From NCBI GenBank assembly GCA_937927515.1, contig CALBDO010000027.1, positions 1 to 64,000 of the forward strand: DNA of 64,000 nucleotides, read 5' to 3'. Positions 60,501-64,000 of the stretch are shown piece by piece (the first letter of the stretch is position 1; each line of letters begins with the position of its first letter). The DNA comes from Candidatus Kapaibacterium sp. (GTDB lineage: Bacteria; Bacteroidota; Ignavibacteria; Kapaibacteriales; UBA2268). The notes under the pieces were generated by a model that had not been told where the DNA came from, ran no database searches, and was given only the letters and a program-made list of their open reading frames with translations. The position numbers and the translations under genes are program-made.

Positions 60501-62573
60501 TTTAATACTGATGATGAATTAGAAGACCTGGCTGCTGAAACATTGGAACCACGGGGCTGGGACTTTAGATATGGCAAGACTGCATATGGATTTATGAATA
60601 TTGCTATTAGAAACCGTGATTGGTGGAACAATCCAGGAGACACTACAGTTATAGATACAACGACCTACGACCAGAATTTCGATGGTATAAAGAATGAGCA
60701 AGTTATAACTCAAACAAGACCTGTTTGGATGGGTAATCAATATTTGATGAAATATGGAACAGAAGACCAGTCCGACCCATTCGGCGTAGATTTAACTACT
60801 AAAGGCCAAATCAATATCCGAATTGACTCGGCAGTTGCATGGAATTTGTTGAACATAACTCCATCAATTCGATATCATGGAGCATTGAATACCGATACTG
60901 TGTTCACGATAGTAGTCAATGATGGTCACGGTGGAATAAACTTTATGACGATGCCAGTATTTGTGAATGTTGCTCCAATAATTATTACTGAAACCCTTCC
61001 ACCTGCAAAAGAAGACATTGATTACAATCCACAGTTGATTGATTCTTCAAAGGCAATTAAAGTGTACGACCCGAACTTCGGTCAGGCACACGAGTTTGAA
61101 CTGATATATCCAGATTATCCCGAAAATGAAATACCGCGAGACCCATGCTTCCCAGAAGCAGGAGTTTGGGACCTTACCGGATTGAAGACTACTCCACGAT
61201 GGCTGAAAATTAACCCAGTAAGTGGTTTGCTTTATGGTAAACCCGGAGTAACTGATGCTCCGAAGACTGAACAGGTTGTCGTTGCAGTTTGGGATATTGT
61301 AAATGATGAACGACAATTGTCTGCCATTAAAATTCTAACTTTATTCGTGGATTCAACAAATCATAAACCAAGAATTACAAATGCACCCAAGGTTGTTTGC
61401 GTTGAAGCTGGTAAACCATATACAGATACATTGCTCGTTTGGGATTACGATTTGAAGAGAACACCCGTGACAGAGGAGTTGACACTTAGGGTCATACGAC
61501 CTGCTGGTTTCACAATTGAACCCAGTGTGATTCGTGGCACCCTTGCCAAAGACACTGTTAAAGTACTTATCAAGACCAATGCCTTCCCGAATACACCCGA
61601 CCCAGATGGAAAAGTTACGATATTCGTTGAAGTTACAGACGCAAGTGGTGCACGCGACACATTAATTTATCGAGTTGAAATCTCGAAACCAACAGACTTT
61701 ACATGCACACTAAAGATTGAAAATACCTTCCCAGGAAACATACCTGGAGATGGTAAGAGCGCATGGCAAGAGTTAGTATTTGGAACTGCACCGACAGATG
61801 CAACAACTGGCGAGGGTCTTGATGGTGAACCAATCGGTACTCTTGATGCTGCATACTGCGAATACGAATTGCCTTCGATTCCACCCATCGACGTATTTGA
61901 TGCCAGATGGACTATATCACTGACCAACGGGACACTCCGAAATATATTCCCAAGGGCAAAGAATGCCCCAGATATTAGAGTTTACAAGGGTCGATTCCAA
62001 GCTGGTGGAGTCGTTGGAAATACTTCAGTATTCTATCCCGTATCGATTAGATGGGCAAAGAACGAAATTCCCGATAAGAACGATGCTCAAAGAAATCCAA
62101 CCGGTGGGCAATGGTTCATCAGAGATGACAAATCGAATGGCAATGTGTTCAACTACAATATGAAGACTGGCGAGGGTTATCCAATTGACGGCGACATTAA
62201 GATTATTGATGAGGGACAATACTGGCGAATCCAAATCGGTCGCGATAATATCACTGGATTCTTAATTGTCCACGACTGGGTAAGTTCCGTAGAAACACAA
62301 GAGACAGCGTTCTTCGGTATTAGCTCTGTTAGTCCGAATCCAATTATGAACAATGCTAAGGTATCGTTCGGATTGGCCGAGACTGGAAACATACGCCTTG
62401 AATTAGTTGATGCATTAGGAAATGTTGTTGCAACCGTTGCAAGAGGATATTACAGCGCTGGACAATACACGGAAACATTAGAAGTTACAAATGAGTTAGC
62501 TAGCGGTGTATACTTCTTGCGTCTAACTAGCGGAACGAAAGTTTACAATTATCCGGTTAACATTATAAGGTAA
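54528..62573 (+). CDS. Giant secreted T9SS protein: Pmp-like beta-helix with inserted seven-repeat propeller
   Basis: 2681 residues, AGGAGGAGTT before the ATG. A signal peptide (1-24) is followed by a right-handed beta-helix built from repeats with the FxxN and GGA[I/L] signature of chlamydial polymorphic membrane proteins ('FVNNRSGSGGAIFVDG', 'FIGNTATAFGGAIYTA', about 290-800). Residues about 843-1130 hold seven YCF48-like repeats ('DVYF...GYAVG..G.IL.TTDGG.TW'), which should make a seven-bladed propeller. The beta-helix then resumes ('GLGGAIYILDVIDDNR', 'ITGNEAY'). Later regions include a cadherin-like ('VVNDGHGGINF') and a He_PIG-like ('PRWLKINPVSGLLYGKPG') domain, and the end ('SPNPIMNNAKVSFGL' to 'VYNYPVNIIR') is a T9SS sorting domain. 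Likely a surface adhesin or structural protein. Its ligand is unknown. Confidence 0.88.
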   Translation: MQRLLRLSLFLVLLGIFTFNTYAQPQAFVSGRIAPDEIRVFVKDTVYIINRDYVVGGTLIIEPGTTIKFYPNGRLIDSVGGRIIADGFASATYVPNPGGFNPTAIPGSPQNPSGWDGYSDVNYFLSTGVVNVGTQRDLTIHPNKYSYMFDVVLNKNTRTFTNWPEIPIPLPGNQVRLPFEYAIMFYAARLQNDPTNDHNLWLYPWKRYGGRDVNIVPAKIRFIGQPENNFSREWGHIVILPGARAAFFRNCSFEGFRKDITVGNKPFYGTDLGDTWTSLNQTLANLTNGTGGAITSLSSRLWLLNCEFRNNMARHRGGALALLQAPEGYPVDDIVNTLPNYPPDKNPNYVEKDGQISRILKDFPIKAYDLIDEAVDEPLTGFQRQAIEDARLALLLGRIRNVKFINNYVQLSNVRTRLIGNPPIPIVTDATDEPAAYPQQYGNYAFGGAIYIAGRDDQYGQDTRIEVGIGINNSIKTTTRGTVVFPNGDTFEASGNNASNYQNNGNTYGARGGAIYVGANTSLIVAGKFISNETFVKYLQDSITGTNSGYFSRGGAIYCENTYGRLQVRGGPQRDALGNETQFVNNRSGSGGAIFVDGFTYPEMSPVIGGSDVTPITRDYGFNIKFIGNTATAFGGAIYTARNMSIVGAGGVEANALIGYGGNYPVIFENNKAGFGGGAIEIHIPQGSLLLPPQQRAVELRRVQFINNVVGEGVAEINKPYIRGGGAMYTIAADLNVVKGVQFIRNRVYNGNGGALAMVNPEFNTKRYFVTDVDNVTVDPGTLLAVDFTSTNDVFTYKSFSYPPDTRMLTQFLDNEVIVEDNILQTQSGSGTTQIEAGTDRTVSDLYDVAFYEPSSGFAVGQNGTIIKITQGGDRWQYTNYSQPYRLMAITFKGTNGFIVGDRGVILKTEDNGSSWREVRPAIYPHVLNDVYFPSAAVGYAVGSHGVILRTTDAGETWTQIGENVTTNTLWAVYFVNTNKGFAVGAQGTILVTTNGGTTWDVLFANTYAPLKDVYFTDLNNGYIVGWWGTILKTNDGGNTWVKIVEDPQYSFNKVYFTSQTTGYVFGEYGIAWKTVDGGANWTPMDIGSNYSVYGAIFPSGQWGFISGDYGLLKRTLDAGATWSDIKPADARYVDIVRRNWDTYLPENGVGLGGAIYILDVIDDNRANRVDTIFFNRVRIQNNKAFTGAAVYSDNYNLRLVFNRSLITGNEAYSKIGYEQNVISGPVRRDNNRNIIENPASSDLAGAILYGEIVGPLPSTLAPEAANSIYNNKARFLIRLPDAPNSKGVLAGSKAGFGGTDTLRGNYWGRTEANVVMSVVYQKKIIAINGNDTIYAEPALMETFFVDSDFNPKNETYLKFMFPATADPREQGPFESTHKFTYRPIPLDNGANQNTPGQYSIPEKVLMSGLVYDLYDKGTDIKVADYSNRRMVPIEDFAVGIPPVLRLFNEPGKPSFNKYVKRWIRDPFVAEARDENGQLKYPFIAAMQDEFRPDENGNYYHPIGYPLFLEAHVNYDGIVERSNHDPRLLNETVFFVINETTGDYIRVTLKQVDENAPYREIFRARVELVPDSTNRNPNTTIRRTEEGLYNLGTGAYLLQQLRWNPEKEDRGALPGRRYHATTTSFGKVPNLFSNRPSMPPSNQGNQTFYAGERYRALPVDTGDIVRVVSRTVLWREGVVPAYDGGISFKIVGSTEPPVFTGNIVKLQTDTIVKIVPSEYPSRIGKTDTLKLVEFLHTIFLTEDREYPQYPGTYSGLLPEEGQGRDSILSVTAMDTNKFFDPRSFLFPYEYSRLTYHWWVDPTSGLSRWLLVDTIPAGDQTVINPKDNALGYLVFRGKPINPYVVPGGEYVNVRAENYPPAFRVIDSLKAAGVSQDTIDKFIYTFAPYLNAYVYDVANARFLQQDTILNGGQYFTEYSFRIFVIDSTPRFMDWVATEQEADNMAETIYKRIDRAGTNLVPYVIYKPSVYTCGMTEDNKLKANLTNKLRFQVDFNTDDELEDLAAETLEPRGWDFRYGKTAYGFMNIAIRNRDWWNNPGDTTVIDTTTYDQNFDGIKNEQVITQTRPVWMGNQYLMKYGTEDQSDPFGVDLTTKGQINIRIDSAVAWNLLNITPSIRYHGALNTDTVFTIVVNDGHGGINFMTMPVFVNVAPIIITETLPPAKEDIDYNPQLIDSSKAIKVYDPNFGQAHEFELIYPDYPENEIPRDPCFPEAGVWDLTGLKTTPRWLKINPVSGLLYGKPGVTDAPKTEQVVVAVWDIVNDERQLSAIKILTLFVDSTNHKPRITNAPKVVCVEAGKPYTDTLLVWDYDLKRTPVTEELTLRVIRPAGFTIEPSVIRGTLAKDTVKVLIKTNAFPNTPDPDGKVTIFVEVTDASGARDTLIYRVEISKPTDFTCTLKIENTFPGNIPGDGKSAWQELVFGTAPTDATTGEGLDGEPIGTLDAAYCEYELPSIPPIDVFDARWTISLTNGTLRNIFPRAKNAPDIRVYKGRFQAGGVVGNTSVFYPVSIRWAKNEIPDKNDAQRNPTGGQWFIRDDKSNGNVFNYNMKTGEGYPIDGDIKIIDEGQYWRIQIGRDNITGFLIVHDWVSSVETQETAFFGISSVSPNPIMNNAKVSFGLAETGNIRLELVDALGNVVATVARGYYSAGQYTETLEVTNELASGVYFLRLTSGTKVYNYPVNIIR

Positions 62574-62579
62574 AAAATA

Positions 62580-62613
62580 GGGCTTATCCCGAGCAACTGC
62601 TCGGGATAAGCCC
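62580..62613. other. Perfect 16-bp inverted repeat between two secreted-protein genes
   Basis: 62580-62595 pairs exactly with 62598-62613, leaving a 2-nt turn (in RNA, a shorter stem with a larger loop). There is no T run on the plus-strand 3' side, while the minus strand has TATTTTTTA. It may terminate or stabilise the giant-gene mRNA, or terminate minus-strand transcripts. Confidence 0.65.
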
Positions 62614-62663
62614 CGAAAAGGGATATGGAAAGTAAGTATTATTTAATAAATAGGAGTAGTAAA

Positions 62664-64000
62664 ATGAAAAAAATCTTCGGACTTACTGTAGGGATAGCAA
62701 CAGCAATAGTTTTAATGTTGTCCTTGCAGATAACAGCAAAAGCTCAAGTTTACGGGGATTTCGATACTGTAAGACAGATTCGAAATGTCCCGTACGAGCC
62801 ACTTGAAGATGGCATCGAAATTCCACCTTCTGCGTTTGGTTTACCCCCGATGTGGCTACAAGACCTTGATGATGGGTATTCATTCCCAAACGGTATTGAG
62901 ATTGGGTTCCCATTTGAGTTTGCTGGGGAAATTTATACTCGTCTTTGGGTATGTATCAATGGCTTTGTCACTTTCTCGCCACCACCTTTAGTTCCACCAA
63001 AGGACCCAACTGCGTTGTTTTATTCAAGTTCTTCGTATCCCAAGAATGTATTGGCACCATTTTGGGGCGACCATTATTACCATACAGATGTTGAAAGATT
63101 TAATGGGTATAAACCAACTAAAATTTATTACAAATCAGACCCCGACCGCGGAGTGTTTATAGTAGAGTGGAGATATTTAAATATTAATGATGTCAATGTT
63201 AAGTCGAGTATTGCTACATTCCAACTTAGGCTTTACAAATCTCAAGACCCATATTCAGCTCAGGGTGATATTGAATTTGCTTATGGTCAAGTGGGTGGGA
63301 ATCAATATACCCTAGATACCCGCGTGATAACAAGAAACGCATCTGTTGGAATTAAGGGAGATTTCGAACCGGCTGATTTCCTAAATGGTCTAGAGTATGG
63401 CAAAGACGTGGCAATTGCCAAAACAAGTATGAGACTAACGAATGAATGGGCTCCATCCGGGGGTACAGACCATCGTATTCGCTTCCGAGCTTTAGCTAGG
63501 TTTAATGTCGAAGAATTTTGGGGTGACGGAGACGTCGACCTTTCAAAGGGGTATAATCGCAAACATTACAATATGCCCCAAAGCCGTTATGTCACTGTAA
63601 ACGATGCTCGCCTAATACTCAGAAGCGTTGCAACTGGGATTCCATTGGACAGCGTTCGCAGGCGTGCGGCTTATCATGCTGACGTTAACCATAATGGAAG
63701 ATATTACTACGACCAGAATGGTGTCAGAAAAGAAATTCGTTGGAGGAACAAGTATTATGGCGATAGCTTACCAGCCGAAATCGGTTCTATTAAACAAATA
63801 TTCTATCAAGCCAATGAGTATGATGCTGCATTGATATTACATTTTATATCTGCAAGAATTCCTGAATTGCCCTGGATATACGATACCATTCCGCAATATG
63901 GCAAGTTAAGCTCTGTAGAGGTAGCAAACAATTTGATTTTTGGTGAACCCGAAGTGATTAACAACAAAACAAGAATCCCAATCTATCTCAATGGAGAGCA
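62664..64000 (+). CDS. Secreted protein with nidogen-like and dockerin-like regions (5' part, runs off the window)
   Basis: The frame opens at ATG 62664 (AGGAG upstream) and stays open to the window end, at least 445 residues. A signal peptide (1-30) is followed by a region resembling a NIDO-like beta domain of FCB exported proteins ('GFPFEFAGEIYTRLWVCINGFVTFSPP', 'LAPFWGDHYYH', 'IYYKSDPDRGVFIVEWRYL'). Two dockerin/EF-hand-like calcium loops then appear, 'GDGDVDLSKGY' and 'ADVNHNGRYYYDQNG', each with a helix such as 'VTVNDARLILRSVATG' and 'EYDAALILHFIS'. It follows the giant T9SS gene and likely ends in a T9SS domain, but the end is outside. Confidence 0.8.
   Translation, partial: MKKIFGLTVGIATAIVLMLSLQITAKAQVYGDFDTVRQIRNVPYEPLEDGIEIPPSAFGLPPMWLQDLDDGYSFPNGIEIGFPFEFAGEIYTRLWVCINGFVTFSPPPLVPPKDPTALFYSSSSYPKNVLAPFWGDHYYHTDVERFNGYKPTKIYYKSDPDRGVFIVEWRYLNINDVNVKSSIATFQLRLYKSQDPYSAQGDIEFAYGQVGGNQYTLDTRVITRNASVGIKGDFEPADFLNGLEYGKDVAIAKTSMRLTNEWAPSGGTDHRIRFRALARFNVEEFWGDGDVDLSKGYNRKHYNMPQSRYVTVNDARLILRSVATGIPLDSVRRRAAYHADVNHNGRYYYDQNGVRKEIRWRNKYYGDSLPAEIGSIKQIFYQANEYDAALILHFISARIPELPWIYDTIPQYGKLSSVEVANNLIFGEPEVINNKTRIPIYLNGE

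Overview
The window (about 37-38% G+C by eye) comes from a diderm bacterium of the Bacteroidota/Chlorobiota (FCB) group. The evidence is: several proteins with type IX secretion (T9SS) C-terminal sorting domains, SusC-like TonB receptors, LPS genes (LptE, KdsB, a heptosyltransferase-like GT9), an Rrf2 regulator, and recurrent promoter elements of the form TAATTTTG/TAAATTTG, which match the Bacteroidota -7 consensus TAnnTTTG. HydE/HydF ([FeFe] hydrogenase maturation), a 12-haem cytochrome and the overall gene content are compatible with an Ignavibacteria/Kapabacteria-like lineage. That placement is inference.

Layout. 1-230: the end of a T9SS protein and its terminator. 400-5515: translation/transcription operon nusA-infB-rbfA-yraN (rimP is not next to it). 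5570-8772: a degenerate uracil-PRTase homologue, an Rrf2 regulator coupled to an AI-2E-family permease, and a BacNav-type voltage-gated channel. 8998-14110 (minus): two T9SS cargo proteins, one IgGFc-binding/L-type lectin and one M1 peptidase. 14195-16928: an MBL hydrolase, LptE and a processive GT2. 17098-21131: HydE, TrmH, a dodecahaem cytochrome and a STAS protein. 21306-24123: a metal-type HYC_CC_PP protein and TonB receptor pair, followed by tRNA-Val. 24340-28484: a small Q-rich protein and a 1-Cys peroxiredoxin, then on the minus strand a tight hydF/pqqD-like/pepD operon. 28564-29985: a phage-like regulatory switch (separate XRE and S24 proteins facing a Mor-like activator) with a perfect palindromic operator. 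30122-38817: a VWA membrane protein, an NSS transporter with an unlisted MetS-like small subunit, a GNAT protein, an S9 peptidase and TrxB. 39063-50749: a TonB receptor, DapA, an SRPBCC protein, a lipoprotein, RlmN, a barrel-like protein, KdsB, GT9, an L,D-transpeptidase and a T9SS propeller protein. 50866-64000: tRNA-Leu, membrane/TPR proteins, TatC, a TPR anchor protein, a 2681-residue T9SS adhesin-like protein and the start of another secreted protein.

The genes are mostly housekeeping plus envelope functions. TatC, LptE, KdsB, GT9 and the L,D-transpeptidase build the envelope, and at least five T9SS cargo proteins are exported across it. No IS element, CRISPR array, rRNA or intact prophage was seen. 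The most unusual loci are the split repressor/Mor switch at 28.5-30.0 kb, the beta-helix protein with an inserted seven-repeat propeller at 54.5-62.6 kb, the ion channel with filter TVEGWYD, and the hydF/pqqD/pepD operon.
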